A stretch of DNA of 64,000 nucleotides from Basidiobolus meristosporus CBS 931.73 (Eukaryota; Basidiobolomycota; Basidiobolomycetes; Basidiobolales; Basidiobolaceae), in the NCBI GenBank assembly GCA_002104905.1, contig MCFE01000105.1:62001-126000 (forward strand), in the 5' to 3' direction. The notes beneath the pieces were generated by a model, which saw only the letters and a program-made list of their open reading frames with translations, had not been told where the DNA came from and did not search any database. Positions 47,039 to 58,796 of the stretch are shown piece after piece. Made by a program: the position numbers and the translations under genes. Position 1 is the first letter of the stretch. Every line of letters starts with the position of its first letter.

Positions 47039-48055
47039 GTTTGAGAAGGCTTTACAGTAATTCAAAACGAATTAAGGCCTCCTCGTGTGCGGTGGATGGG
47101 GTTTTATACGCAATCCGAGCGAGTACCCGCTGCCTTTCGTAAGTCAGAGGCTTTCTACGGCGTACCAATTAAAACACCCACCTCCATCGACCTGCCCAAT
47201 GACGAACCCCCCACAACCGGTTATCTCTGTCGTTCGAAATATAAGGATCCTATATTCCTACGTCTTGGATGTCGTATAGGACGAACAGGTGAGCTACAAG
47301 ATGGTTACCTTTTATGTAAACAATTACTATTCTGGTGTGGTTGATGTACGCGGTCAAGAGGTACAATTCGGTTGGCATTACAATACAGGTTAGAGGGTAA
47401 AACAAGGTTTCCATTGCAAGGATTCCATTCGAATCAATGAACTCTAACCTCACATAAGGGTACTTGACCCGGGGTTTCTTGTAGCATAGTTACTCGGTCT
47501 GGCATTAGGTGAGTTGATTTGTCGGAAGCTAGAGTTCGATGGAGCTTAAACGTGCATCTTGCCTAGCGATTGGTTGTGTGATCGGCTAAGGTTTAGAGCA
47601 CATGGTACTTTTACTTGTGCCTTTGTGAATGATTCACACGATTCAATCTGCTTTGCCAAATGCGAATCATGAGCCTGGGTAAAGGAGGGGATTCTGGTTC
47701 ATGGGAATATCCCTCTGATGGGAATATTTCGCATGAAACGATTAATCATTATGCGTGTATGTGATCGAAACAAGTGTTGTATGATTGCGATCGAAACGCG
47801 GACTTTACTTAAAATTATGTATGCATGATCAGGCAGGTAGAAGTGATAAGTGGTGAACTAAATTAGCAACGATATGAGGGTTATGGTTATGGTTATGGCT
47901 ATGGTTTTGGTTTTGGTTAGAACTAGGTCAAAACTAAGGTGAGATAGAGTGGATGTGCAAATGAGTGGATAGATATAAAATAGGCGCACCGCCACCCACT
48001 CGCTTCTCTCAATCTATAGGAGCGCACCATCCAGACGAAAAATACTGTGTGCTTT
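47039..48055. other. Intergenic, ~1 kb
   Basis: Upstream of the transporter and downstream of the G-alpha gene. It contains a degenerate TTATGG/TTTTGG hexamer run at about 47879-47918. No gene seen. Confidence 0.55.
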
Positions 48056-49345
48056 CTACAAAAGACCAAGGTCCCGGAGATTGGTCTGGATAATGCTGTC
48101 GTTTACTGCAGCCATGACAAACTTGATTTGCTGAGTATCCGTTGCACAGGTGAAGTGTGTATACACTTGTTTGCTGTCGGAGTGGTTGAGAGCAACAAAT
48201 CGATGCTCGATGTACTTGCAAGCCAGATCGTAGTCCTCACCCCCTGTAATGTCACTCGGTAAGTTGGGAATGGCTAAACCGAGTGGATTGAGTAACGTAC
48301 CTGTGTAATCAGGGAAATATTGCTGCATTGGTGATCGCAGAATTTTCTCTTTGAAGAGATCGATTTTGTTTAAAAATAAGATAATCGACGTCTTGACAAA
48401 CCAACGAGAATTGCAAATCGAGTCAAATAAAGTCAATGCCTCTTGCATCCGATTCTGAAAAGACCGAGTTAGATTCAAGGGACGAAAAAGGCCACAGGAT
48501 GGCTGCATACCACTGTCTCGTCCTCAATCAATGTCTGGTCATACTCGCTTATGGCCACCATAAACACTATGACTGTGACGTTCTCAAAGCAGTGGATCCA
48601 CTTCTTTCTCTCTGAGCGTTGCCCACCAACATCCAGCATACGGTAGGTTAAATCGCCGACGTGGAAAATTGTCTCGGTAATTCCGGTTGTTTTGACGCGA
48701 GACCGTAAGACATCCTGATCAGTTGGGATGTAATCCGGAGACGCTATGCGTTCTATCGAGTCAAAATAGCTAAAAATTGAATCCGGGGTTTAATACTCGG
48801 ACGACGCATAACAGCGGCGAGCGTGCTTACTATTTGGCCGAATCGTTGAGCTGATATTCTCTCGAGCGAGTAAAGCATTCCTGCACTCCCTGATCAGCCC
48901 ATAACGCTTTTACTGCGGTGGCGACCTCGCTTGACAGAGAATCGCACTCCATCTGGGAGGGAAGGTCCATAATGGCATCAACATGGATCGCGTTTTTCTG
49001 GTCTGCGAGACTTAACTTCATGCTCACCATGGCTTCGAGTATCACCCGTAAGGATTGTACAGTGTTTGAGAAAATGATCTCTTTGAAAGATTCACGCTCG
49101 TCTACACTGTAGCCTCCTTCGTGAATCAGTTTCATTTGCTTTAACACGGTACTTTTACCAGATTCACCAGCACCTGTTGTGAGAATTTAATAAATAGCGC
49201 ACGGGCTTAGGCTTGAGCGAAACTTACCGAGTAAAAGCATTTTAATCTCGTTGCGTTGGGACAATTTGTCCTTCTTTATCTGACTATCTATTTCGTTGTT
49301 TTTGCGGCGTCCATCAAGATCTTCCTGGCTAATGCAGCAGCCCAT
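48056..49345 (-). CDS. Heterotrimeric G-protein alpha subunit
   Basis: Five exons: 49345-49228, 49173-48831, 48769-48511, 48454-48301 and 48243-48056. The total is exactly 353 residues, the standard size. It starts MGCCIS, giving an N-myristoylation Gly2 and Cys3/Cys4 for palmitoylation. G1 is GAGESGKST, the switch I Arg lies in VKTTGI, and switch II is [13 protein letters not shown]4 is FLNKIDLF and G5 is TCATDT. The C-terminus NLRDLGLL lacks the Cys four from the end that is modified in Gi-type subunits. It should bind GTP at the plasma membrane and couple a receptor to cAMP or MAPK signalling, as the fungal group I-III Galpha do; the group is not decided here. Confidence 0.96.
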
Positions 49346-50013
49346 GATTGTGTACTATTGTGTGGTGGTATTATGTCGTGAAATCAGAAATATTCGAAAA
49401 AAAAAGCACTTCTAGGCTTCACTTGTCAACAAGAAGTTTCGAACAGCTTATTCTTTTGTCTATACCAAGTAAACAGAGCGAAACAAAGAGATTTTATACA
49501 ACAGCGTTGGGAATAGAAATGATGTAGGTCAAGGAAACTTCTCAGTGAATTTAAGAGTTTAGTTGGATTTAAGTATCACTCAAGAACCATCTGGGTTCCA
49601 AGAATGAAAGATTTCGGATTATATTGATTTCTAATAACGCCAAAATACATCAATTCTTTTGTACTGATATAATTGAATTGGTGAGAGAGAGGGCCTACCA
49701 AAAGAGCCCCGTTTCCCACCTCTCTCCACGTGATTCGATGGGGGAATTAAAACGAAGGCCAAATTGGGAATACTGAAAGAAGATTAATGTATATGTGCAC
49801 CATTCATTTTTCCGGATGCGATCTCACCACAAAGACTGACCTGATGAAATACCAGGAACGAGGATGAAATCTACCAGGTGGAAGTCGGGGGTTTTTCAGT
49901 TATTCCGCCGGAATCAAGCACTGTTACAGCATCTGCTACAATTCATTGTATCATGATGACTATAAAGCACCGTACACGCGCTAGCTGACTTTTGCCTCCA
50001 ATACTCAACCGCG
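49346..50013. other. Divergent promoter region, G-alpha / M13 peptidase
   Basis: 668 bp of non-coding sequence between two divergent genes, AT-rich with A-runs near 49398. No specific site recognised. Confidence 0.5.
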
Positions 50014-52945
50014 ATGGTACAAGGCCTCTTTGCAATTCTGTTATGGGCGCTGGGCTCCGTAGCGGTGATCGGACATAAGGTTAGGGTGAACACTGTGTGA
50101 TGCAATTGTCAGGGAATTGACCAGGGAATCGGCCCTTCGAAAGGTGGGGAACTTCGATCGCAGCGTATTGGAGGAGGAAGCATCGGCTATTCTCCAGGAC
50201 CTGGACCAGAGCTACAATCCTTGCGAGGACTTTTACAAATACAGCTGTAATAGTCGAAGTCTATATATAATAGGCTACCCCATGATCAAACCAACTAAAC
50301 CTTTTTGAATAGGTGGGGGCTGGCAAAAACGACACACCCGTTTGTCAGACATCAGTATCATGGGGTTGGTGAATGCTCAGAACCAGGTTAGTAATTAGAA
50401 ATCCTGATGCCGGATTTGGCCATGGCTAACTCGCCGTAGCTCTCCCTATTGGAGATCCTTGAAAACGAGCCTGAAATCCTGGCCACCTCCACTGAAGTGG
50501 ACCGAGAGATCTATAAGAAGGCCCGGGCCTTTTATCGTGCGTGCTTGGATGTCGAGAAGATTAATGCGTTTGGGGTCAAGCCATTGGTGCCTCTGCTCCA
50601 GCTCGTAGTTACCGAGTTCCCGGTTGACGAAGACGACCGGAGCATAGATTTCCGAAAGCTAAGCATTGCTCTGGGGAGAGTGAGTCAGCAGGGGATCTGG
50701 CATCTGTTTGGTGTGGATGTGGATGCGGACTCCAAGAGCCCATTGCAAAATGCAGTTTACCTTATGCAGCCGCATTTGGGACTGCCTAGTCTTGAGTATT
50801 ATTCAGAACCCCAGGTGCTCAAAATCTATCAGGTTGCCATGGTAGCAATCCTGTCACAGCTATCCAAAGACCTGCGAGCCTTGGGGCACAGCTTCGAGGT
50901 GTTCGCGGACTCCAACATAGCCAAGCTTTCTAAAGAAATCATCAAATTCGAGCAACTACTGTCCAAGTACATGGCAACAAAGTACGTACGGTATAGAGAT
51001 CCACTTGTATGTCTGATAGCTAAGCGTGTCTTAGGGAACAAATATCCAATCCTGCCCTGACGTACAACCCCTTCAACATCGACTCGCTCGCCCAACTCTC
51101 CCCCAAAATCGACTGGAGGTTGTTCTTCTCGACCATCAAAAAATCACTCAATCATACCGATGTAACCATCGGAGAATCCACGGTCCTGGTAGCTAAGGTT
51201 CCGGAATTCCTGCGCCATTTATCAAAGGATGTTTTGACATCATCCAGTCCCCAAGCTGTGCAGGGGTTTCTGATTTGGAGGATCATTACCAGGAACATTA
51301 ACTTTCTACCAGACTATTATCGCAAGCTGTTCTCGCTGATTCAGGGGAAAATATCAGGCGCTAAGGGAGCCGAGCCAAGGATGGAAATGTGCCTTGCACT
51401 AGCAGATGAAGCGATGGGCCCGATTTTGGGGAGATACTTCGTGTTGCAGCATTTTGGAGGTATTCATCTGTCAAGCAGCGTTTGGTTGAGTGAGCATTAG
51501 AGCTTTTTGTATCTTGCCAGGCAACAGCCAACAGCTAGCGAACAGGCTGATTTCTGATATCAAGAGGACCTTCAAAAATCGGTTATCTGGTATCAAGTGG
51601 CTTAACCAAGAAGGAAGGGATCGCGCCAGAGAGAAGGTCGGATCAATGCATAGCCATAGAGCTTCATGGCTAACTGGCAATTTTAGATTGACCACCTGGT
51701 CCAGAAAATCGGCTATTCACAGAAATCACCCGATACCATGTCCCCAGACTCGTTGAAAAAACACTATGAGCATCTGGAGGTTGATCCATATGACCATTTC
51801 GGGAATGCTCTACGCTATCGGGTGTGGACCTTCGAAAATCATTTTAATCGAATTGGAAAGCCGGTTGATAGGGAAGAGTGGAAAGATTCGCCCATCACTG
51901 TTAATGCTTTCTACGTAAGAAATCCGTGAAACGTCATATGTGTCTTGTGGATATTACTAACTGTATCCTCAGAATCATCGTAGAAACGAAATCGAGTTTC
52001 CCGCTGGTAATGGAATACTTGTGCAGAAGATCTGACCATGCTCCTAACAACTGTTGCAGGGATTTTGCAGAAACCGCTCTACGATGCTAATAGGCCTGAC
52101 TATCTGAACTACGGGGCTATTGGTTCTATAGTTGGTCATGAGCTTACGGTGGGAGTCATTCCCCTCCACTTCAGTAGCACAACGTTCTAATCGATTCATA
52201 CTGCTGTAGCATGGATATGACAACAAAGGCAGCATGTTTGATAAATTCGGGATGCAGCGTCAGGTAGGATCTCGTAGAGCTCTGTCAAGATGTAGCAGCT
52301 ACTAAGATTGTCAGTGGTGGGATGACGATACAATCAACGCATTTTCGGAAAAAACCCAATGCCTGGTTGACCAGTATTCCAAGCTTAAAGTTCGAATCAA
52401 TAAGAAAGATCATGCGATCAACCCGAAACTTACTCTAGGAGAAAACATAGCAGGTATTTCCTCATTGAACCACTAGATATGGTGTTTGTTTGGGACGAAT
52501 ATTAACCATATCTTAGATAATGCTGGGTAAGCCGGTTCTGCCTCATATGTGCTAAATAGATTGGATGTTTAATGTATATTCAGAGTAATCGAGGCTTACC
52601 ATGCATGGAAAAACTCCTCCTCGAGCCCCGAATCATTCACAGGGAACAATCCACAGTTGCCGGGCATGGAAAATACTACCGTTGAACAGCTGTTTTTCAT
52701 TTCTTATGCAAGGATGTGGTGTAGCAACATCCAGGATACCGCATCGCTGCATCGGGTAAGTCAATGCATACGATAAAATCCCCGAGAAACAATCCTGAAT
52801 TTGTCATTAGCTTCGTATAGATACCCATTCCCCAGACAATCATAGGGTGAATGGAGTGTTGCGGAACAACAGGGAGTTCGCCGAAGCATTCAAGTGTCCA
52901 TTAGGATCGCCCATGAATCCACCCAAAAAATGTACGATATGGTAG
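50014..52945 (+). CDS. M13 family (neprilysin/endothelin-converting-type) zinc metallopeptidase
   Basis: About 14 exons: 50014-50079, 50113-50246, 50313-50386, 50440-50981, 51035-51459, 51521-51636, 51687-51914, 51973-52006, 52060-52148, 52210-52263, 52315-52453, 52517-52526, 52584-52755 and 52811-52945. They encode roughly 738 residues. A signal-peptide-like start ([20 protein letters not shown]) is followed by the M13 N-domain with [14 protein letters not shown]. The catalytic domain contains [16 protein letters not shown], the zinc motif HELTH (split by an intron) and GENIADNAG, whose Glu is the third zinc ligand. The C-terminus is KCTIW, with the family's Cys before the end. Active-site residues are all present. 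It probably acts outside the cell or in the secretory path on peptides. Odd: joining exon 1 to exon 2 leaves one extra base, so the first junction is uncertain or carries an indel. Confidence 0.9.
52517..52526 (+). other. 10-nt micro-exon in the M13 gene
   Basis: ATAATGCTGG, preceded by TTAG and followed by GTAAG, restores the frame and the sequence of the zinc-ligand motif ENIADNAGV. Skipping it would lose Asp-Asn-Ala-Gly and shift the frame. Confidence 0.8.
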
Positions 52946-53344
52946 CCTGAGACGAAATCACTAGAATAATGTGACCAATACACTCGTCGTATTAGTATTC
53001 TTGTCGGCTGGCCGGGTGTTTCGGACCAGTACCGACATTGTGAATAAACTTGGTAATTTACCACATCCATAAATCGCACCCATACCCAAGAATTATTGTG
53101 TCGAAACGGTTATTTCTTGCGCAATTTTGACTCCCCTCATCCAATGGTGACCTGGGATCATATCAAACAGGGGCCTTGGTATTTTCAGCTGCTTTCGGTC
53201 CAATACACAGTCATATTGGATTATTAAGCAGCGTTTGATTACATTATCTATAACCGTAGATCCATGACTGAAGCAGCCTCTTTTCAGTAGTCTGCTCGTT
53301 TGATTCTTCTGAACTAGCTGCAAACTAAGCCATTTCTAGCACCT
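52946..53344. other. Intergenic, 400 bp
   Basis: Between two plus-strand genes. No gene or clear signal seen. Confidence 0.5.
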
Positions 53345-54872
53345 ATGAATTACGGGCAAGAATCGAACTGGGGAGGACTTCCCTTGGATATTTTGGCCAT
53401 GGTGATGCACCTGTTGCCTGATAACCAAGACGTCGCCAACTGTTGTTTGGTCAACACAGCTTGGTCTAAGGTAGCCAACCCTGTATTGTGGCGTCGCCCC
53501 AAGTTTAATAGTTTCTCAGCAGCCAAAGCCTTCCTGGAATTTGCCAAGAAATACCAGGAACCACCGCCAGGTAATTTCTTCAGTTTGGTCTACACCTTCC
53601 CGTGTGCTAATAAATCGCTACCTTTTTCTAGACTCGAAACTAAGACTCGTCCGAATCTTGGATTTAAGAAGATCATACAGCCTTGAGAAACTGCTGGACC
53701 GTTTCCCGAACATACAGTGTTTATACCTGCCTAGACGTCCACTCAACTTCTCCTATGAAACTCTCCATTTCCCTCAGCTAAAAAAAATCCGAAACGTTCG
53801 TTTAGACTTTGAAGATTGCGGATACTCCCAGCTGAGCCATATATTTCGCCAGTGCCCTTTGTTGGAGGAATTAAGTGTTGATATCAAGGAGAAACCGAAT
53901 CAAGGTTTGACGCTTCCTCTTCCGATTGCCAGCCGATTGACCTCTCTAAGTATCACCTGGGACGGATTTGAATATTGGGAGCGGATCGAGGAGAGAGCTC
54001 CATTGATCATAGACTTTATAAGGGCTATACTGAAAGCCCTGGTGTTACCAATGAAACATTTCAGCCTCAAGCTTGAGCATCCGGTATACTCGGACCCTAA
54101 TCAACCCGAGAAAGGGCATTTCCTCCAGTTGGTTGATGGTCCTTGGTCGGAATTGCGGAGCCTTGAGTTGGACGGAGTCGAACTAGACGCTCTGACCCTA
54201 CCGCATCTAACCCAAGTACTTCCCACCGATTTGACCTCACTCAAATTGGCTCAGTTCTACCCTCCAAAGCAACCAGTAAGCCTGGCTCCTTGGGAGCAGC
54301 TTATAGCAAAATGCGGCAAGTCGTTGACCTCGCTATATCTTATCAACGACCAGCTACCGGAACATATCGAGCGAGCGATCGGAGACTCCTGCCCACAGCT
54401 TCGAAATCTGATATTGATGGGATCCAACCTGAATGATCACTGCGTGAGTTATATAATAGAGAAGGCTGCTAAATCACTGGAATATATGGAGATCGAGGCG
54501 GTCCTCACTTCGCGCACTCTGGAGACCATCTTTCACTACTGCCAATTAAAGGTGCTGAACCTGGAGTCCTTCGACCCTGACACTCGACCCACATACACCA
54601 TGCCTCCGAAGGAGTTCTTCTCCCAGCTGGAAAACCTTTCACTCTATGGATTTCGCGTCCAGACACCGCTGTTGGAAGGGATTCTGCAGTACGGAAAGAG
54701 GATCACCAAGCTCGTGATTAAAGATCACGAAACGCTGGAGGTGTCCAAGCTAAAGACGGTCGTGGAGGGGCTACCGCGTCTAAAGGAATTCGAGTTTTGT
54801 CAGCCGCTGCTCCACCTGGACGGACGTACCGAGATTATGGATCTCATGGAGCAGTTCTCTAACCAAACTTAG
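53345..54872 (+). CDS. F-box and leucine-rich protein
   Basis: Two exons, 53345-53570 and 53632-54872 (61-bp intron GTAATT..TTCTAG), give 488 residues. The F-box lies at about residues 10-55: GGLPLDILAMVMHLLP, DVANCCLVNTAWSKVANPVLWRRP. The remainder is a string of irregular leucine-rich units (LRSLELDGVELDALTLPHL, LTSLYLINDQLP, LKVLNLESFD, LENLSLYGF). F-box proteins bind Skp1 in SCF ubiquitin ligases and the LRR part recruits the substrate. This arrangement is abundant and diverse in Mucoromycota and Zoopagomycota genomes, so the substrate cannot be guessed. The final frame ends FSNQT. Start chosen as the ATG just before the F-box. Confidence 0.9.
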
Positions 54873-55108
54873 ACTCAGAGGATGTATTGGACAGCCTCAA
54901 AAATCCAACTAGAACGAAGAATCCATTTACATATGTATATCAATGAAACACATCTGTTCATACCAGTGTCATCGTCATTGCCTTGAATTTTCCAATTTCC
55001 CAATCCGTTATGATTGTTAATCCAAAAGGTCAACCCTCTGGGATCACATGATATAAATATTAAAATTCCTCTGGACATGGCTCACCTGTCTACAACCACT
55101 TTGTCACA

Positions 55109-55633
55109 ATGTCAATTACAGAGGAAGTACTTCAACAAGCTTTGCTAGAGAGACTCGAGGCGGAATACGTCGTACGTTAAGCTTACCGATCATGTTCTTG
55201 GAAGATGCGTTAATCCTGATTTTTGTGTTTCCTTTGATTTCAAATAGGACGTCGTCGACATCTCTGGTAGGTTCCTATAATAAGAGCGTTTTTTGCGCTC
55301 CGTATCACTCATATATTTGCAAGGCGGTTGCGGACAGAGCTTCGAAGTTGTGATAGTCTCCTCCAAATTCGAGGGCAAGCCACCTCTACAACGTCACAGG
55401 TGACTGATTTGTTTCGCAACGACCAACCACTATATATACGACCTGGGACTAAACCTAACCCATAGGCTAGTTAACGAAGCCATCAAAGAAGAGATCAGCC
55501 AAGTGCATGCCATCACTCAAGTAACCAGCTCCCTACCTCCTTTTGAGTAGCCATGTATCTCTCTAACACCTCGAACTCCTTCTAGAAAACCTACACCCCT
55601 GCACAATGGGCAAAGATTCAACAACAGCAGTAA
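55109..55633 (+). CDS. BolA2/Fra2-like iron-sulfur regulator
   Basis: Five short exons: 55109-55171, 55248-55266, 55324-55399, 55466-55520 and 55586-55633, giving 86 residues, the normal BolA2 size. The protein starts [21 protein letters not shown] and contains [31 protein letters not shown] and [13 protein letters not shown]. These match the BolA fold, including the invariant His in QRHRLVN and the His of VHAI. BolA2/Fra2 pairs with monothiol glutaredoxin (Grx3/4) to bind a [2Fe-2S] cluster and signals iron status in the cytosol and nucleus. Every splice has GT..AG and correct phase. It is easy to miss because no exon exceeds 76 bp. Confidence 0.92.
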
Positions 55634-56086
55634 TGTACGGTCAATATGACCAATGGGACAGCGGTCGGTTACCATAATTCCGATTGATAGATGTGTCTTG
55701 TAATACCTGCGCTTTTGTTTATCATTAAAAGAGTGTTTTTACTGGTACTTCAGGCTGAAATTATGCTTATTCGATTCATGTGCGGTATATATTTACAAGT
55801 CCTTGTTTGTACAGTGGGGCCTGTTGGGAAGACCAAGCAATCACAACAAATCAGAGGTATAAGCTTCAATAAGCACAGCGAACCTCCAAAAACACGTCAG
55901 TAAACGGAATCCCACAGATGTAGAAGCAGTCGCAAAAAGCATATTCCTATCAGAAACTTTTTATTCACATTATGTCTAGATAGAGAAAGTGGGTCGAACA
56001 GCTCAAAACCTATTCAACATGAGATAAGGAATTAAAGATACAGAGAATTTTGTGACAGTAAGGAAGCAAATAGGGAGTGGACTAGT
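55634..56086. other. Intergenic between convergent BolA and RanBP1 genes
   Basis: 3' flanks of two convergent genes; ATTAAA at about 55725 could be the BolA poly(A) signal. No gene seen. Confidence 0.45.
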
Positions 56087-56797
56087 TTATTCCTCCTTCT
56101 TCTCTTCCTCAGCAGCCTCCTCCTTCTCCTCAGCCTTCTCCTCCTCCTCTTCTTCGTCATCAGAATCCTCCTTTTGAAGGGAGGCGTTGATCTTTTGAAC
56201 TTCCTCGAACTTGTCCTTGAAGAGGTTGGCGTTTTCGGAGTTGGCGAAACGAATAGCCAAAGTCTCAGCGGTTGGCTCACCGTCGGCGATATCGGCGGTG
56301 GTGTTCCAGACCCAAGAACGGTCAGAGCCAACGTTAGGGGTAAGAGCCATATCGGAGGTGACGTAGTGGTTGGCGCAGACCTTGTGGGTTTGGTCACGAC
56401 GCATGACAAGACGGACCTTGCCAGAGACCTTGTGCTTCAAGAAGCGGACATCACCGGTACCACGTTCCTTCCATTCCTTCAATTCTTTATCGAAACGGAA
56501 GAGCTTGGCACGCCTTTGAAAACAGACCAGATGAGAAAGGAGGACAAAAATAAGAGTGCTGGGAGAGTTTGGGACTTACATCTTGAAAAGAGACTCCTCA
56601 TCCTCTTCGAGGGTCTTGACCTCGACCTCATCAAGCTTGATAACGGGCTCGAAGTGAACTTCAGGGGAGTTCTCAACTTCCTCCTCCTTCTACATAGAAC
56701 AGATAGAAGGGTGGGTGAGATGCAACAACAGCTGACAAGGGGAAGCACTAGTTACCTTGACTTCGTCAACAACAGTCTTAGGTTCGGTATCGGCCAT
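56087..56797 (-). CDS. Ran-specific GTPase-activating protein 1 / Ran-binding protein 1 (Yrb1-like)
   Basis: Three exons, 56797-56756, 56689-56580 and 56513-56087, give 192 residues. The Ran-binding domain runs from about [33 protein letters not shown] in two blocks, through [41 protein letters not shown] and [22 protein letters not shown]. These are the signature strands and the C-terminal helix of RanBP1. The tail (last about 35 residues) is almost all Glu, Asp, Lys and Ala. RanBP1 binds Ran-GTP and aids RanGAP in releasing export complexes outside the nucleus. The Met of FKM is made across the second intron. It shares a 610-bp divergent upstream region with the fibrillarin gene. Confidence 0.95.
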
Positions 56798-57407
56798 GTT
56801 CAGTTTTCTTTGAGTTCACTAGGGAAGCAAAAACGATGGCATCTGGTACGTAATAGATGCTAGTTTTATCCCCAGGCCCATGCCCGAAAAAAATCACTGA
56901 CTCCCTGGGTCTAGCAACAAGAAATGCCAGCATGATCTTTTTTATTCTAGCTACTGAATTCGATTGTTATTCAAGGCTGGCATCCCAATTTAATCGTAAG
57001 CACTCTCAGCAACTTATTATGTATACATTGGATGGAAAAGATTCGATCAGCTTCTCTGGAGAATCACCAATAAGCTGAACGCAGCCAATTTATCAGATAA
57101 CCAACATGCCGTCTCAAGTGTAACAAAATATCCATGTATTACATCACCTGACCGAGGCCAACGAGTATGCCTCTCCATCGCATCTTGCTTATTATCTTGC
57201 TTACCGAGGCGATTGTGCGATTTTTTTTCCAGAGGGGGTTTTTTTCCATCGAGAAAATTTTTTTTTCTTTTTTTAGGATAGAAACCAGTGTTTCAACGCA
57301 AAAAGGAAAACTTCGTCAAGGAGAGCTTGATTCCTTTGGTATTTGAAACTTCCGAATACCTCCCTCTTCGTTTCTTCTTTTTGTAACGTACCTACTTTTC
57401 TTGAATC
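56798..57407. promoter_or_regulatory. Divergent promoter, RanBP1 / fibrillarin
   Basis: 610 bp between two divergently transcribed housekeeping genes. The fibrillarin side has long T-tracts at about 57220-57275, the kind of poly(dA:dT) found in promoters of fungal ribosome-biogenesis genes. The leader just before the ATG is pyrimidine-rich. No factor site was assigned. Confidence 0.5.
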
Positions 57408-58404
57408 ATGGGTTTTGGTAATCGCGGTGGTGGTGGTGGTGGTCGTGGCGGCTTCGGCGGCGGTCGCGGCGGAGGTCGTGGTGGCGGCCGTGGTGGCTTC
57501 GGCGGCGGTGCTCGTGGTATGTTCTGCTTTACTTTTGCTTTGAAGATTCCAGCTAAATGATAATTCTCGTATAGGCGGCCGTGGCGGAATTCAAAAGCGT
57601 GGTGGAGGTCGCGGTGGAGCCCGTGGTGGTGCTCGTGGTGGCGCTCGCGGTGGAGGCCGTGGTGGCAGGGGTGGAGCCCGTGGAGGAGCCAAGGTTGTCG
57701 TTGAGCCCCACAGACACGAGGGAGTTTTCGTCGCTCGTGGTAAAGAGGATTTGCTCGTCACCAAGAATCTCGTCCCCGGTGAGGCTGTTTACGGCGAAAA
57801 GAGAGTCGCTGTTGAAGGGCCTGATGGCACTAAAGTCGAGTACCGTGTGTGGAATCCTTTCCGCTCCAAGTTGGCTGCCGGTATTTTGGGAGGTGTTGAT
57901 CATGTTCATATTGCTCCTGGCAAGAAGGTTCTTTACCTCGGTGGTGCTTCTGGAACCACTGTTTCCCATGTCGCTGATATTGTTGGACCTGAGGGTGTTG
58001 TCTACGCCGTCGAATTCTCTCATCGTCCCGGCCGTGAGCTTATCAACATGGCCAAGAAGCGTACCAACGTAGTCCCTATTGTTGAAGATGCTCGTCACCC
58101 CCACAAGTACCGCATGTTCGTTGGTATGGTAGATGTGATCTTTGCTGATGTTGCTCAGCCTGATCAAGCTAGAATCATCGCTTTGAACGCTCACAACTTC
58201 TTGAAGAATGGTGGACATATCGTCATCTCCATTAAGGCTAACTGTATCGACTCGACTGTTGACGCCGCTAAGGTCTTCGCCTCCGAAGTCAAGAAGCTTC
58301 AGCAAGAGCGCATCAAGCCCCAGGAACAGTTGACCTTGGAGCCTTATGAACGTGACCACGCTCTTGTCGTTGGTGTGTACAGACCTCTTGCAAAGAAGAA
58401 CTAG
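57408..58404 (+). CDS. NOP1: Fibrillarin (Nop1), rRNA 2'-O-methyltransferase
   Basis: Two exons, 57408-57516 and 57575-58404, give 312 residues. The N-terminus (about residues 1-75) is a GAR domain of GGR/GGF/GGA repeats, split by the intron. The methyltransferase domain follows: [30 protein letters not shown], the SAM-binding [33 protein letters not shown] and the Lys of ISIKANCID. Fibrillarin methylates rRNA ribose guided by C/D-box snoRNAs in the nucleolus, with Nop56/58 and Snu13. Catalytic K-D-K-H-type residues appear conserved. Codon use is strongly biased to C/T-ending codons, as for a highly expressed gene. Confidence 0.97.
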
Positions 58405-58796
58405 ATATTCTCCAGCCATTATTTTAGACTTTCATGGCTGCTTTATACATTTCTATTGTTTTTCTCCTCTTACCTAATGTATCAAACACTTCCCACCTAC
58501 GTTATATTTCGATGTTTTTTAAATGATAAATTACAAAATAAATATCTTCAATATATCCACCACGACTCATGTTTACTCTCCCTAAAAAAAAGATTTCACC
58601 GGCTCACGGTTAGGCCATTCCTGTGAGATTTACATGCTTGTAGAGGTCGAGAAATTTTCGATGCATTAATTTTCAATCCAAATATGGGCCAATCAGAGCT
58701 ATACACACTCGACAAGTGTCAAGACTGGTTTGATTAGAAAGCTGTACTTCGCTGAGCTTTGTATAGCTTTGCTGGAACTTGTTCTGTTAGGCTACC
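58405..58796. other. Intergenic, 3' of fibrillarin and 5' of p24
   Basis: 392 bp. AATAAA at about 58538 fits the fibrillarin poly(A) signal. No other gene. Confidence 0.5.

Noticed and set aside
47879-47918. TTATGG/TTTTGG hexamer run as an internal telomere repeat
   Set aside because: The unit is not TTAGGG, the run is short and degenerate, and it lies between normal genes.
56174-56863. 229-codon plus-strand ORF opposite RanBP1
   Set aside because: It reads through the introns and the acidic tail of RanBP1 in antisense; no domain is recognisable.
57553-58419. Long minus-strand ORF opposite fibrillarin
   Set aside because: It is the antisense shadow of a highly biased coding sequence and shows no family motif of its own.
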